DNA from: Dysosmobacter sp. Marseille-Q4140
GTDB lineage: Bacteria > Bacillota > Clostridia > Oscillospirales > Oscillospiraceae
NCBI GenBank assembly: GCA_018228705.1
Contig: CP073694.1
Span: 3,162,001 to 3,226,000 of the forward strand
Length of the DNA stretch: 64,000 nucleotides
Direction: 5' to 3'
The notes beneath the pieces are model-generated. The model saw only the letters and a list, made by a program, of their open reading frames with translations, had not been told where the DNA came from and did not search any database. The position numbers were made by a program, and so were the translations under genes. Every line of letters begins with the position of its first letter. The first letter of the stretch is position 1. Below are positions 32,261 through 41,042 of the stretch, one piece after another.

Positions 32261-33946
32261 ATGGAATCAAAGGAAACTTCCAAGAAGCGGTTTTATCTCA
32301 AATGGCCCTGGAATGTGCTGGTTTACATCATTCTGGTGGTGGTGCTGCGCATTTTTGCCATTCCGGTGATCCTCCTCATAATGTGGTGGAACAAAAAACA
32401 GCAGCCGGACGGGCCGGAGGAAGGCTACTGCCTCCAGCGGACCCGTGGACGGCTCACCGGACTGATCTGGGCGGCCTTCTGTCTGGCCGGCGGCGGACTT
32501 GCCATCTGGTTCTTCCTGGCGATCCGGACCATGCCCTACGAGATGGAGCGGTTGAAAGGAGAGATCAGCTTCGGCTACTACCTGATCCCCGTGGCGGGCG
32601 CGGCTGCCATTCTGGTGGGCCTGTTCCTGGCCTACCGGAGCCTGCGGGATGCCCTGGCGCCGGAGAAAAGCGCCCTGGCCCAGTCCATCCGCGATCAGCT
32701 CCCCTATCCCGACGAGGCGCCGCCGGTAAAGGAACTCTTCGCCATGGTGGACCAGGACCTGAAGGCCAACGGCCAGTGGTGCGGCAGGCTGGGCGTTGGC
32801 AGGGAGTGGGTGCTGGGAGACGAAGTCTCCGCCATCCCCCGCATCCGGGGCGTGTTCAGCCGGGAGGAGCACCGCATCCGCCGGGCCGGCAAGCGCAACC
32901 AGGCGGTCCACATTTACGAGATCTGGATCGTGGATGACCGCCGGAAGCGGCAGGTCACCACGCTGCGTTCCCGGAAGGAGCTGGAGGAGGCCATGGACTG
33001 CCTGCGGCGCCGGGCCCCTGCCGCCGTGTTCGGCGTCTACGACTCTAAGGAGTACAAGGACCTGGTCTATACGGAAGAGGACGAGCAGCAGTACGCCCAG
33101 GAGCGGGCCTACCGCCAGCGGCAGGCCCGGTTCGAGGAACAGCAGCGGGAAGAGCGGGAGCGGCAGGCCCAGAACCAGGTGCTCACCCTGCCGGACGGCT
33201 CCGTGACCTCCCGCATCACCGAGGACACCATCCGTCAGCTGCTGCGCCAGCCCGACCAGACGGGAAAGGCCGCGGCCTTCCAGCTGGTGCCCGGCATCCC
33301 CTTCCAGGGGCAGGGCCAAACCTTCAGCCGTCTGGTGGGTCTGGCCGGCGGCATGGCGCAGCCCACCCGCATTCTGATGGAGGAGTTCTCCGGCACGCCC
33401 GGCGTGCCCGGACAGTACGCCTGGACCCGGGATATGCTCTCCGGCGAGGCGGAGGAGGTGCTCCAGGGCTGGCTGCGGGGCCAGATCCCCTCTCTGGAGA
33501 ACTGGACGAAGATGGAGCGCTCCGGCAGCACCTGGCAGCAGGTGCTGGAGCGCCGGAGCAGAGGTCCTGCCCCCACTCCGCCCCAGCCTCATCCGGACTG
33601 GCCCTGGTTCCTGACCGTGGGCGGGAACCCCGGCAGTACGTCCGATTTCGACTGGAGCGACGTGGAAAAGGCCCTGTGGGAGCTGGACCAGGCGGCGGAC
33701 AGCTACCTGATCCTGGAGCAGAAGGACCCCCAGGCCCCGGAGACCTGCTGGTTCATTCAGTGCGCCGTGGCCCGGCAGGGCCCGGACCAGGGCAGCTATT
33801 CGGTGGAGATCGGCTGCACCGCGCCGGAGGGTTCCCGCCTGTGGACGCAGATCGTGCCGGATATGCAGGCGGCCATCGATGATTTCTACGACGCCTATGA
33901 CCACGGGAGCCTGGATGTCTCCGGGTTCCAAGAGACGGTGCTTTGA
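32261..33946 (+). CDS. Large membrane protein of unknown function
   Basis: A 561-residue protein with a short basic N terminus and three hydrophobic helices (about residues 14-35, 60-82 and 100-120) followed by a long soluble part. That part has a first alpha/beta domain (LPYPDEAPPVKELFAMVDQDL, VLGDEVSAIPRIRGVFSREEHRI), a highly charged coiled coil (QERAYRQRQARFEEQQREER), and a C-terminal domain (DWPWFLTVGGNPGSTSDFDW, DSYLILEQKDPQAPETCWFIQ). I do not recognise the family. GGAGG lies 6 nt upstream of the ATG. GC content is host-like. Confidence 0.75.
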   Translation: MESKETSKKRFYLKWPWNVLVYIILVVVLRIFAIPVILLIMWWNKKQQPDGPEEGYCLQRTRGRLTGLIWAAFCLAGGGLAIWFFLAIRTMPYEMERLKGEISFGYYLIPVAGAAAILVGLFLAYRSLRDALAPEKSALAQSIRDQLPYPDEAPPVKELFAMVDQDLKANGQWCGRLGVGREWVLGDEVSAIPRIRGVFSREEHRIRRAGKRNQAVHIYEIWIVDDRRKRQVTTLRSRKELEEAMDCLRRRAPAAVFGVYDSKEYKDLVYTEEDEQQYAQERAYRQRQARFEEQQREERERQAQNQVLTLPDGSVTSRITEDTIRQLLRQPDQTGKAAAFQLVPGIPFQGQGQTFSRLVGLAGGMAQPTRILMEEFSGTPGVPGQYAWTRDMLSGEAEEVLQGWLRGQIPSLENWTKMERSGSTWQQVLERRSRGPAPTPPQPHPDWPWFLTVGGNPGSTSDFDWSDVEKALWELDQAADSYLILEQKDPQAPETCWFIQCAVARQGPDQGSYSVEIGCTAPEGSRLWTQIVPDMQAAIDDFYDAYDHGSLDVSGFQETVL

Positions 33947-33972
33947 ACGCCAAGACCGGGAGGGATCTCACC

Positions 33973-34326
33973 ATGAAAGAGCGGATCGGATACTGCGGGC
34001 TGGACTGCGCGGCCTGCGACGCATATCTCGCCACGGTCCATGACGACCAGGCCCTGCGGGAAAAGACGGCCAGACTGTGGTCCGAATTAAACCAGGCGCC
34101 CATCCTGCCGGAGCACATCAACTGCCTGGGGTGCCGGGGAGACGGGGTCAAGACGGTGTTCTGCGAACACCTTTGCGCCGTCCGCCAGTGCGCCCTGCAA
34201 AAGGGCGTGACCTCTTGCGGCATCTGCCCGGAGCTGGAGCGCTGCCCGACGGTGGGAGCTGTCATTCAGAACAGCCCGGATGCCAAAAAGAATCTGGAGG
34301 CCATGCAGTCTACGGATCACGCCTGA
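33973..34326 (+). CDS. DUF3795-like Cys-rich protein
   Basis: The 117-residue protein begins MKERIGYCGLDCAACDAYLA and has further Cys clusters (NCLGCRGDG, FCEHLCAVRQCALQ, CGICPELERCP), the arrangement of DUF3795, a small family thought to bind metal. There is no signal peptide. GGGAGG lies 9 nt before the ATG; the frame stays open upstream but without a ribosome binding site. It lies between two unknown genes. Function is unknown. Confidence 0.82.
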   Translation: MKERIGYCGLDCAACDAYLATVHDDQALREKTARLWSELNQAPILPEHINCLGCRGDGVKTVFCEHLCAVRQCALQKGVTSCGICPELERCPTVGAVIQNSPDAKKNLEAMQSTDHA

Positions 34327-34349
34327 CAGGGCGGAAGGAGGACATACGG

Positions 34350-35588
34350 ATGGGACGGTTTTTCAGCGACCCGGTGGAACGGGCCCTCAAGTACATCTAC
34401 TACGACCTGCGCGCCGGACGGGGGCAGGAGGGCTTTCAGCTGCTCCAGCAGGCGGTACAGGAGGGGGATGCCGACGCCTGCTGCCTCCTGGCCCGGTGCC
34501 TGTACGGACCGGAGTACACCTGGCCCGGCCACAATTTCCCCCAGGACGAGCGGGCGGGCGACGAACTCATGCGCCGCTCCGTGCTGGAGGGCAGCGCCAT
34601 TGGGGCGCTGCTGTCCCTGCGCTGCGGCGTGATGGACCGGCAGCTGGCCCAGGCCATGCCCATGACGCTCCAGGAGGCCTTTGACACCGTGCTGGACAAG
34701 GCGGAGCACGGGGAGCCCCTGTGCCAGATGATCGTCGGCAACGCCTACTACTGGGGCGATTTCCCGGAGATCCAGGGCAAGACCCGGGAGGATTTTGACA
34801 GCGACGATGCCGTCCGGAGCTATCTGCGGGAGAATTACGCCAAGTGCGAGGACTGGCTGTGGAAGTCCATGCGCAGCGGAAACTCCGGCGGCGTCAACCT
34901 GGCCAATTTCTACCGGGAGGGGAAGCCGGGGCTCATATCGCCCCGGCCGGAACGGGCCGTAGAGGTGTACCGCTACGGGGCGGAGCAGGGCGATCCGGCC
35001 TGCCTCTTCTACTATGCCAACGAGCTCTACGACCAGGGGAAAAAGGGCGAGGCCTTTGACCTCTACCGGAATGCGGCGGAGCTGGGAGAGCCCCGGGCCT
35101 TCTTCTGGGCGGGCTACTCCTACGAGCTGGGCGACGGCGTGCCCAAGGACAACGCTCAGGCTGCCCAATATTATCAGCAGGCCCTCTCGGCCCCCATCCA
35201 GGCAAAAGTGAATCCCGCCAACCGGCTGGGCATGTGCTACTATGACAGCCGGGGCGTGGAGCGGGACTATGCCAAGGCCTTCCAGCTTTTGAAGTGGGCG
35301 GAGGACCACGGTGGTCCGGCCATGCTTTACTACCTGGGCGCCTGCTACGCCAACGGCCAGGGGACTCAGCAGGATTACGCCAAAGCCTTTACCTATCTGG
35401 TTCAGGTCGACTGGGACTGCCCTCAGGCGTTTTATCTCCTGGGGAAGATGTACTGCAACGGCCTGGGTGTTCCGGAGGACATCGCCAAGGGCGTGGAATA
35501 TCTCCAGAGGGCCGGCGATTATGTAGAAGTCAAAGAGGAATTGAGCCACTATAAAAAGACGTTCTTCGGCAAGTGGGTCCGGCGGTGA
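34350..35588 (+). CDS. Sel1-repeat protein
   Basis: The 412-residue protein is built of Sel1/TPR-like repeats, each about 36 residues with the pattern A..LG..Y..G.GV..D..KA..: for example GYSYELGDGVPKDNAQAAQY, GMCYYDSRGVERDYAKAFQL, GACYANGQGTQQDYAKAFTY and GKMYCNGLGVPEDIAKGVEY. Sel1 proteins scaffold protein-protein contacts. No signal peptide is seen, so it is probably cytoplasmic. GGAGG precedes the start, and it follows the DUF3795 gene by 23 bp. Partner proteins are unknown. Confidence 0.9.
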   Translation: MGRFFSDPVERALKYIYYDLRAGRGQEGFQLLQQAVQEGDADACCLLARCLYGPEYTWPGHNFPQDERAGDELMRRSVLEGSAIGALLSLRCGVMDRQLAQAMPMTLQEAFDTVLDKAEHGEPLCQMIVGNAYYWGDFPEIQGKTREDFDSDDAVRSYLRENYAKCEDWLWKSMRSGNSGGVNLANFYREGKPGLISPRPERAVEVYRYGAEQGDPACLFYYANELYDQGKKGEAFDLYRNAAELGEPRAFFWAGYSYELGDGVPKDNAQAAQYYQQALSAPIQAKVNPANRLGMCYYDSRGVERDYAKAFQLLKWAEDHGGPAMLYYLGACYANGQGTQQDYAKAFTYLVQVDWDCPQAFYLLGKMYCNGLGVPEDIAKGVEYLQRAGDYVEVKEELSHYKKTFFGKWVRR

Positions 35589-35616
35589 GCCGGGACCTGC
35601 GGAGGAAAGGATATGG

Positions 35617-35661
35617 AAAAACCGGGAGGCCTGCGCCTGAATAGGGCGCGGTCCTCCCGGT
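35617..35661 (-). terminator. Intrinsic terminator between convergent sel1 and xre genes
   Basis: ACCGGGAGG / CCTCCCGGT with an inner GCGCC / GGCGC pair; on the minus strand it is followed by TTTTTCC, so it serves the Xre-type gene and may act in both directions. Confidence 0.85.
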
Positions 35662-35682
35662 ATTAGATTGCCGGCGCGGGGC

Positions 35683-36741
35683 TCATTCCTTTGCGCCGGC
35701 TGTCTCTTTCAGGAGCGGGCGCAGCTGTTCATATTCCGGGCTGCCCTGGAAGAAGGCGAACTCCTGGCTGTGTTCCAGATCCTCTGTGATCCGGTCGTAG
35801 AGGGACCGGGCCAGGGCCGTCAGATCCCCGTCTCCCATGTGGTGGTAAAGGGGGCACGCCTGGGGGTTCCAGGGCTCCTTCAGCACGGGCAGGATGTGGC
35901 GGAGGGCGGAGAGACAGGCGGTACGGTCCTGCCGGAGAGAGGCCAGCTGGAATTTGGCGGTGTAGGGGATCCACTGCGTCACATGGAACAGGCTGGAGAC
36001 CTGCTGGTAGGTGTCCGCGCAGAACTGGGCGTCCTGCGGGCGGCCCTCTTGTTCCGCGATCTCCATCAGGTGGATGAGAGCCGTCTGGAGCTCCGTGGCG
36101 CTCTGTAAGATCCGGTGCTCCCAGAGCCGCTGGGCATCCTCCCACTTCTCCTGCTGGGTGTAGAGGGTGGCCAGCTGCTCCTCCCTGTCGATGCGGGTGG
36201 AGGGGATCGTGTTGATGAGCTCCTCCGCCCGGGCAAAGTCCTTCCAGTTGCGGTGATAAGCGATGCACATGGTGAGGGCGGCATCCCGGATCTCCGGCGT
36301 CTGGCTGTGGGACATGGTCTCATAAAAGGGCATCAGCCGATCCGTATAGTCGTCCGGGTTTGGAACGCCGTGGAGAAAGCGGGCCCCGTCCAGATAGAAG
36401 ATGACCGGATACATCAGTGCCTCACAGTTGGGGTACTGGTGGATCTCGTCCATCCCCCGCTGAAAAGCGGTCTCATACCCCTCCTCACGGATCATTTTGT
36501 CCAAGTCGTTGGTAAAACGGGCGATCTCCTCAGCCGTCAGGTCCTCCCGGAAGGACAGCAGGGTGTTGAGGTCGGTATGCAGCACCCGGGCCAGGGCGGG
36601 CAGGGTGGTGATGTCGGGGTAGGTGGTCCCTTTCTCCCACTTGTGGACCGCCGGAGCGGACACCCCCAGCAGGTCCGCCAGCTGCTCCTGGGTCAGGGAC
36701 AGATCCCTTCGCTTTTCCCGAATGATCTCTCCAATTTTCAT
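35683..36741 (-). CDS. Xre-type HTH regulator with helical C-terminal domain
   Basis: The 352-residue protein starts with a Cro/C1-type HTH (IGEIIREKRRDLSLTQEQLADLLGVSAPAVHKWEKGTTYPDITTLP in pieces, residues 2-60). The remainder is all-helical with TPR-like spacing (ALTMCIAYHRNWKDFARAEELINTI, ATLYTQQEKWEDAQRLWEHRI), similar in layout to Rgg/PlcR-like or other sensor regulators. Target and signal are unknown. A palindrome overlaps its own promoter, suggesting autoregulation. AGGTG lies before the ATG. Confidence 0.88.
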   Translation of the reverse strand: MKIGEIIREKRRDLSLTQEQLADLLGVSAPAVHKWEKGTTYPDITTLPALARVLHTDLNTLLSFREDLTAEEIARFTNDLDKMIREEGYETAFQRGMDEIHQYPNCEALMYPVIFYLDGARFLHGVPNPDDYTDRLMPFYETMSHSQTPEIRDAALTMCIAYHRNWKDFARAEELINTIPSTRIDREEQLATLYTQQEKWEDAQRLWEHRILQSATELQTALIHLMEIAEQEGRPQDAQFCADTYQQVSSLFHVTQWIPYTAKFQLASLRQDRTACLSALRHILPVLKEPWNPQACPLYHHMGDGDLTALARSLYDRITEDLEHSQEFAFFQGSPEYEQLRPLLKETAGAKE

Positions 36742-36756
36742 ACGGCACCTCCGGTT

Positions 36757-36777
36757 CTGGTACTTCCATGATACCAG
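36757..36777. promoter_or_regulatory. Palindrome over the xre promoter
   Basis: CTGGTA (36757-36762) and TACCAG (36772-36777) form a 6-bp inverted repeat with a 9-bp gap. It covers TATCAT, the probable -10 of the minus-strand xre-type gene, 16 bp upstream of its start. Confidence 0.5.
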
Positions 36778-36866
36778 AGCCGGGAAGCCGGAGCAATGGC
36801 CTGGTCGTTAAGCAGACGGACGGAAAAAGTAACCGCCGGTTCAATGCCCCGGCCCCCTCAAAAGCT

Positions 36867-38374
36867 CGATCTGTTGACAAAGTAGCCCACCGGCGAAAAC
36901 CATGGTAAAATGGAATCGGAGGTGGGGTGGATGCAACTGAAGCTGCACATGGTGACCATCGAGGACCTGGTGCCCCAGGAACACTTCCTTCGAAAATTGG
37001 AGGCGGCACTGGACCTTTCCTTCCTATATCGTGAGACGGAAAAGCTGTACAGCCGCCGGTACGGCCGGCCACCCATCGACCCGGTGATGCTGGTAAAGTA
37101 CCTGCTGGTGGGATACCTGTACGGCATCCCGTCGGAGCGGCAGATCGAGCAGCGCATCCAGACCGATGTGGCCCTGCGGTGGTATCTGGGACTGGATCTG
37201 CTGGATCGGGTTCCGGATCACAGCACCATCTCGCAGCTTCGCAGACGGAAACCATCCTTCCGGAAGGTGTTCCGGCGGCTGTTTGAGGAAGTGGTGGAGC
37301 AGTGCGTGAGCAAAGGTCTGGCAAGCGGGCGGCTGGTGGCGACGGACTCCACCCACGTGAAGGCAAACGCGTCCCCGGCCTCGGAGCACCTGGTGGAGGC
37401 GGTGCAGAAGCCGGGGGCGTATTGGGAGCGGCTGGACGCGTATGAGGAAGAAGCGCTGGAGGAACTGGACCGGAGGACCCAGGCGGGAAAGACGGGCAGG
37501 AAACGGAGGCAGAAGGGACGGAGCAGGCAGGTCAAAAGCCCTCTTCGGTACGACCGGAAATGGGCCAGCCGCACGGATCCGGAGTCGGGGCACTTGAACC
37601 GTCCCGGAAAGCCAAAGGGGCCCCATTATCTGTCTCATCAGACGGTGGACTGCGATCACGGCATCATCCTGGATGTGGCGGTGACCTCCGGGGAAGTGAA
37701 CGACGCGGTGCCATATCTGAGGCAGATCGAGCATATCCATCGGGAGATCCTCCCCGTCCGGGCGGCCGTGGCGGATGCGGCCTACGATCTTCCGCTGTTC
37801 CACCGGGTGCTGCGGGACCACGGCATCCGCTTTTATGTCCGGCCCATGCCCCGCTCCGCGGCGGCCCTGGGCGGAGCTCCCGGGTCTCCCTTTCTCTACG
37901 ATGAGGAGAACGATCTCTATACCTGTCCCGGCGGAAAGGCGCTGCGGCTGCGGAACCTCAACCGCAGCGTGGGCGGACTGCACTGGGTGTATTTCGCGGA
38001 CAGGAGCGACTGCGCCGCCTGTCCCTTGAAAGAGCAATGCGTGGGAAAGGGACGGGCCAAACGCCTGGAACGCAGCTACTTCTGGAGAGAGATCCGGGAG
38101 GATCTGAGGGAGTTGGACAGCCCGACGTACCAGAGGGCCTTGCGCAAGCGGCAGATCTGGAGCGAGGGGACTTTTGCAGCACAGAAGTGGGGGCACAGGT
38201 TGGGGCGGCTCCTGCGGCGAGGACGAGAGGCAGCGGAAGACCACTGCCTCTTGTCAGCGACCGCATTGAACCTGAAGCGGATGATCAAATGGACCGTGTG
38301 ACGCCGTGAGGCGTCTTTTTTGCTATCACTGCCTGCTTCCGTTGCTCTGGGGGATCTACTTTGTCAACAGGTCG
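36867..38374 (+). mobile_element. IS1182-family insertion sequence, apparently intact
   Basis: The 1508-bp element is bounded by 19-bp terminal inverted repeats with one mismatch (CGATCTGTTGACAAAGTAG at the left; CGACCTGTTGACAAAGTAG read inward at the right) and flanked by 7-bp direct repeats AAAAGCT at 36860-36866 and 38375-38381. It encodes one full-length transposase. Intact ends, target duplication and open frame suggest recent or still possible activity. Confidence 0.88.
36931..38301 (+). CDS. IS1182-family DDE transposase
   Basis: The 456-residue transposase has the family N-terminal domain (IEDLVPQEHFLRKLEAALDLSFLY, PPIDPVMLVKYLLVGYLYGIPSERQIEQ), then the DDE catalytic core with ATDSTHVKANAS (first Asp), VADAAYDLP (second Asp) and WSEGTFAAQKWGHRLGR (Glu). 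A Cys-rich insertion (CAACPLKEQC) is typical of IS1182. The ATG at 36931 follows GGAGGTGGGG; an ATG 21 nt earlier is in frame. The frame is uninterrupted. Confidence 0.95.
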   Translation: MQLKLHMVTIEDLVPQEHFLRKLEAALDLSFLYRETEKLYSRRYGRPPIDPVMLVKYLLVGYLYGIPSERQIEQRIQTDVALRWYLGLDLLDRVPDHSTISQLRRRKPSFRKVFRRLFEEVVEQCVSKGLASGRLVATDSTHVKANASPASEHLVEAVQKPGAYWERLDAYEEEALEELDRRTQAGKTGRKRRQKGRSRQVKSPLRYDRKWASRTDPESGHLNRPGKPKGPHYLSHQTVDCDHGIILDVAVTSGEVNDAVPYLRQIEHIHREILPVRAAVADAAYDLPLFHRVLRDHGIRFYVRPMPRSAAALGGAPGSPFLYDEENDLYTCPGGKALRLRNLNRSVGGLHWVYFADRSDCAACPLKEQCVGKGRAKRLERSYFWREIREDLRELDSPTYQRALRKRQIWSEGTFAAQKWGHRLGRLLRRGREAAEDHCLLSATALNLKRMIKWTV

Positions 38375-38515
38375 AAAAGCTGCGCCACAGTAAACAATAG
38401 TAGGGCCCTGTGTCCAGGAGCAAAAACTTCAAAAAATATTCATGCCTTGCCCATGCTCTCCATGCTATACTCTCAGGACCTGATCCAAAAAGAGAAAACA
38501 CCAGGGAGGTTTGAT

Positions 38516-39154
38516 ATGAAGCGCATCGTCACAAACGGGATCACCAATCTGGAGCCGCTGATCGGCAGCTGTGACTGGTACTGGGGCGCCGACTATGCCA
38601 GCGGAGATCTGTACGAGGCGGAGGAGCTGTTCCACAGCGGACATCCCGTTCAGAAAAACCGGCTTATCCTGGTCCATCGCCCGGAGAGCACGGTCTATGA
38701 GCCCATCCGCACGGAACCGGGGCAGTATCTGGGCCGGCCGGTGTACCGCGACGGACAGGTGGTACTGCTGCTGGTGGACTTCCCAAAGGCAGAGATCCGC
38801 ATCCTGCTCTTCCGCGAGACAGACGGGACCACGGAGCCGCTGGCGGTGCTGCCGCTCACCATGGTGGAGGACTGCTACAACCTGATGCTGGAGGCGTCGC
38901 CCCTTCTGCTGACCCGGTCGGCCCATGACAACCAGTTCCAGATCCTCTGGCCGGAGCGCCGGTACTTTGCGGTGGAGGACCATGAGGTTTTTGAGTTTCT
39001 GGAAGGAAACAGGCTGTATACTTCGGTCTGGTACGAGGACCCGGACTACCGGGAGGAGATCCTGGTGCGGGATTATGAGACCGGAGACGTGCTGGAGCGG
39101 ATCCCGGGGAACCTCCGCACCATGCCTGATGGCCAGAACTGGCTTTTGGTGTGA
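38516..39154 (+). CDS. Hypothetical protein (island)
   Basis: A 212-residue acidic, soluble protein starting MKRIVTNGITNLEPLIGSCD. It has many aromatic/acidic beta-type strands (RLILVHRPESTVYEPIRTE, VVLLLVDFPKAEIRILLFRE) and no signal peptide. I do not recognise it. GGGAGG precedes the ATG. It begins 142 bp after the IS end and starts a run of five short same-strand genes that look like one transcript. Confidence 0.7.
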   Translation: MKRIVTNGITNLEPLIGSCDWYWGADYASGDLYEAEELFHSGHPVQKNRLILVHRPESTVYEPIRTEPGQYLGRPVYRDGQVVLLLVDFPKAEIRILLFRETDGTTEPLAVLPLTMVEDCYNLMLEASPLLLTRSAHDNQFQILWPERRYFAVEDHEVFEFLEGNRLYTSVWYEDPDYREEILVRDYETGDVLERIPGNLRTMPDGQNWLLV

Positions 39155-39170
39155 GGGGGGTGGGCTTACT

Positions 39171-39443
39171 ATGTGGCTGAAAATCGTGCGGGATCTGCTG
39201 TTTCATGGGACGATGGACGCGGCGGTCTCGGAGCGGCTCTCCAAGCGGAGCCGGATCCTCTGCCTGCTTCTCACCTCTGCGCTGCTCCTGTCGGTCACTG
39301 TATGCCTGTTCCTGGCGGCCTTCCTGCCGGGGGACCGGAGCCTTCTGCGAAGAGCGGGCTTTCTGTTTCTGGGGCTGGGAGCCTTTTTCCGCTGTCTGGA
39401 GATACTGAAATCTGTTGGGAGAAAAGGAGAGGAGAAGCCGTGA
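39171..39443 (+). CDS. Small two-helix membrane protein
   Basis: A 90-residue protein starting MWLKIVRDLLFHGTMDAAVS with two hydrophobic helices (ILCLLLTSALLLSVTVCLFLA and AGFLFLGLGAFFRCLEIL) joined by a short basic loop, and a charged C terminus. Function is unknown. It follows the previous gene by 16 bp and its stop overlaps the next start (TGATG). Confidence 0.65.
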   Translation: MWLKIVRDLLFHGTMDAAVSERLSKRSRILCLLLTSALLLSVTVCLFLAAFLPGDRSLLRRAGFLFLGLGAFFRCLEILKSVGRKGEEKP

Positions 39444-39853
39444 TGCGGCCGGACATTGAAAAAACGAGGGCCTATTACCGTGCGCTGGGCCCGGAAGACA
39501 TCTGTGACTGTGCCTACTGCCGGAACTACTGCGCCAAAGTCAGGGCGGCCTATCCGGAGGTGGCCCGGTATCTGGATTCCCTAGGGGTGGACATCGAAAA
39601 GCCCCTTGAGGCCTCTCCGCTGGAGCCGGACGAGAAGGGAGATCTGGAATACTGCGTCTGTCAGTATGTGGTCCTGGGCACCTGCCCGGAGGACTTCACC
39701 CACCGGATCGGAGACGTGTCCTTTGGCCACTCTGGCCGCCATCCCGATCCGGAAGTTGAGGAGGAGCACTTTGTGCTGGACCTCTATTCCATCCATCTGC
39801 CCTTTGAAGAAACGGAGGTATCTGACGATGAAACGACTGAACCGAGAAGCTGA
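39443..39853 (+). CDS. Hypothetical protein with Cys motif
   Basis: A 136-residue acidic protein starting MRPDIEKTRAYYRALGPEDI, with CDCAYCRNYC near residues 22-31 and a second Cys pair CVCQY, which could bind metal. The rest is acidic (EVEEEHFVLDLYSIHLPFEE). I do not recognise a characterised family. GGAGAGGAG precedes the ATG. It overlaps the previous gene by one base and the next by 26 bases. Confidence 0.68.
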   Translation: MRPDIEKTRAYYRALGPEDICDCAYCRNYCAKVRAAYPEVARYLDSLGVDIEKPLEASPLEPDEKGDLEYCVCQYVVLGTCPEDFTHRIGDVSFGHSGRHPDPEVEEEHFVLDLYSIHLPFEETEVSDDETTEPRS

Positions 39854-40106
39854 AATGGAGCCGGCGGCGGAAAAGCACTCGCCTCGGAACAACCTGCATC
39901 CGGCGCACCGCAAGGAGTTTGAGTTCCAGGGGTGCGTGGAGGTGCCCATGGAGCTTTCGGAGGACCAGTTCCTGGACCTGTTTTTGGCGTTCATCGAGGC
40001 GAACCACTGGAGCTTCGGCGGCGGTGTGCGGACCATCGTCGACGGCCGCTATCTCAACGCGGACGGCACGCCGGGCAAGCCGGTTTGGCCGGAAGAGGAC
40101 GAGTAA
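39828..40106 (+). CDS. Small hypothetical protein (92 aa)
   Basis: Starts MKRLNREAEMEPAAEKHSPR and contains FQGCVEVPMELSEDQFLDLF and HWSFGGGVRTIVDGRYLNAD, a compact alpha/beta arrangement. GGAGG lies 9 nt upstream of the ATG, inside the end of the preceding gene, so it is translated although it overlaps. Function is unknown; small acidic proteins in such runs are often immunity proteins, which is only a guess here. Confidence 0.65.
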   Translation: MKRLNREAEMEPAAEKHSPRNNLHPAHRKEFEFQGCVEVPMELSEDQFLDLFLAFIEANHWSFGGGVRTIVDGRYLNADGTPGKPVWPEEDE

Positions 40107-40148
40107 GGGATACCCTGTAAAATAACGAAAAGAAAGGACGATGAGAGG

Positions 40149-40544
40149 TTGCCACTCGAGATCGTTGCAGCCAAAGACCTTAACCATGCGTTTGAGATTG
40201 CGTCGATGCCCCCCAAAAAAACGACAGGACATCTCGTGGTATCAGAACCGGAAGGAATAGGCGACTTCCTGTACGATACCAGAAACGAACTCACAAACTA
40301 TACATGCTATTATCAATTCGATCCATATAGGGAAATCCAACTGGAAGCGGATCTGGTTCCGACAATCAAGATTTTTTCGCAATCCATCGTCAAGTGGCTT
40401 GAGGAACATGGCACAGAAGAAAACCGTGTAATTCAGCAATATGGCCTGTCCTTCCCAAGGATCCGGCGTTTTGCGGATGAATTGGGTCATGTCTGTGATG
40501 CAGCCATGGAGCATGGATACGGATTGTCCGGCCTCGGAGATTAA
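40149..40544 (+). CDS. Hypothetical protein (131 aa)
   Basis: Reads MPLEIVAAKDLNHAFEIASM from a TTG start with AAAGGA about 9 nt upstream; no ATG lies in a suitable place. It has no membrane segment. The base composition is more AT-rich than its neighbours (for example 40240-40440), which suggests a different origin. No family recognised. Confidence 0.6.
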   Translation: MPLEIVAAKDLNHAFEIASMPPKKTTGHLVVSEPEGIGDFLYDTRNELTNYTCYYQFDPYREIQLEADLVPTIKIFSQSIVKWLEEHGTEENRVIQQYGLSFPRIRRFADELGHVCDAAMEHGYGLSGLGD

Positions 40545-40582
40545 ATGTGTCCAAAGAGACTTAGAGAAAGGAGCGCAGAGCC

Positions 40583-41020
40583 ATGCTGGAGCATCATTTC
40601 TGGGAGAATTTCCGAAAATGGGTCCCCCATCAAGATGTGGACGAGGTCTATGACATCGAGGAGATCGGCTTTGAGGAGGATGGCTTCGTGGTCCTCCTGC
40701 GCCCCGACCATTTCCAGAAGGAGAAGCGGTCGGATCAGGCCCTCCGGCTGGTGTGGGATCAGATCATCTCCTACACCGTCACCGACGAGAGCTACCGCCC
40801 GGAACTGTGGGTATCCGAGCAAACGCCGGACTGGGCCCTCTGGACCTTCTATCTCAGCGAGACCTCCGAGCATCTGACCAAGTTTCGGGAAGAAAACTAC
40901 CTGGTTTCGGAAGACGCCCATCACTTCTTTCTCTGCGGATCCAACCTGATGGCAGACATCCTGTCGGAGGAGTATCCGACGGTTGCATTTTTGAAATGGG
41001 ACCCGGAATTTCGGCGATGA
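40583..41020 (+). CDS. Hypothetical protein (145 aa)
   Basis: A soluble acidic protein, MLEHHFWENFRKWVPHQDVD..., with aromatic-rich strands (FVVLLRPDHFQKEKRSDQAL, DWALWTFYLSETSEHLTKF). AAAGGAG precedes the ATG. No family recognised. Size, charge and position in a run of small unrelated genes would fit an immunity or antitoxin-like role, but no toxin partner is seen. Confidence 0.65.
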   Translation: MLEHHFWENFRKWVPHQDVDEVYDIEEIGFEEDGFVVLLRPDHFQKEKRSDQALRLVWDQIISYTVTDESYRPELWVSEQTPDWALWTFYLSETSEHLTKFREENYLVSEDAHHFFLCGSNLMADILSEEYPTVAFLKWDPEFRR

Positions 41021-41042
41021 CCCGGGCAAAAGGAGGATCGGC

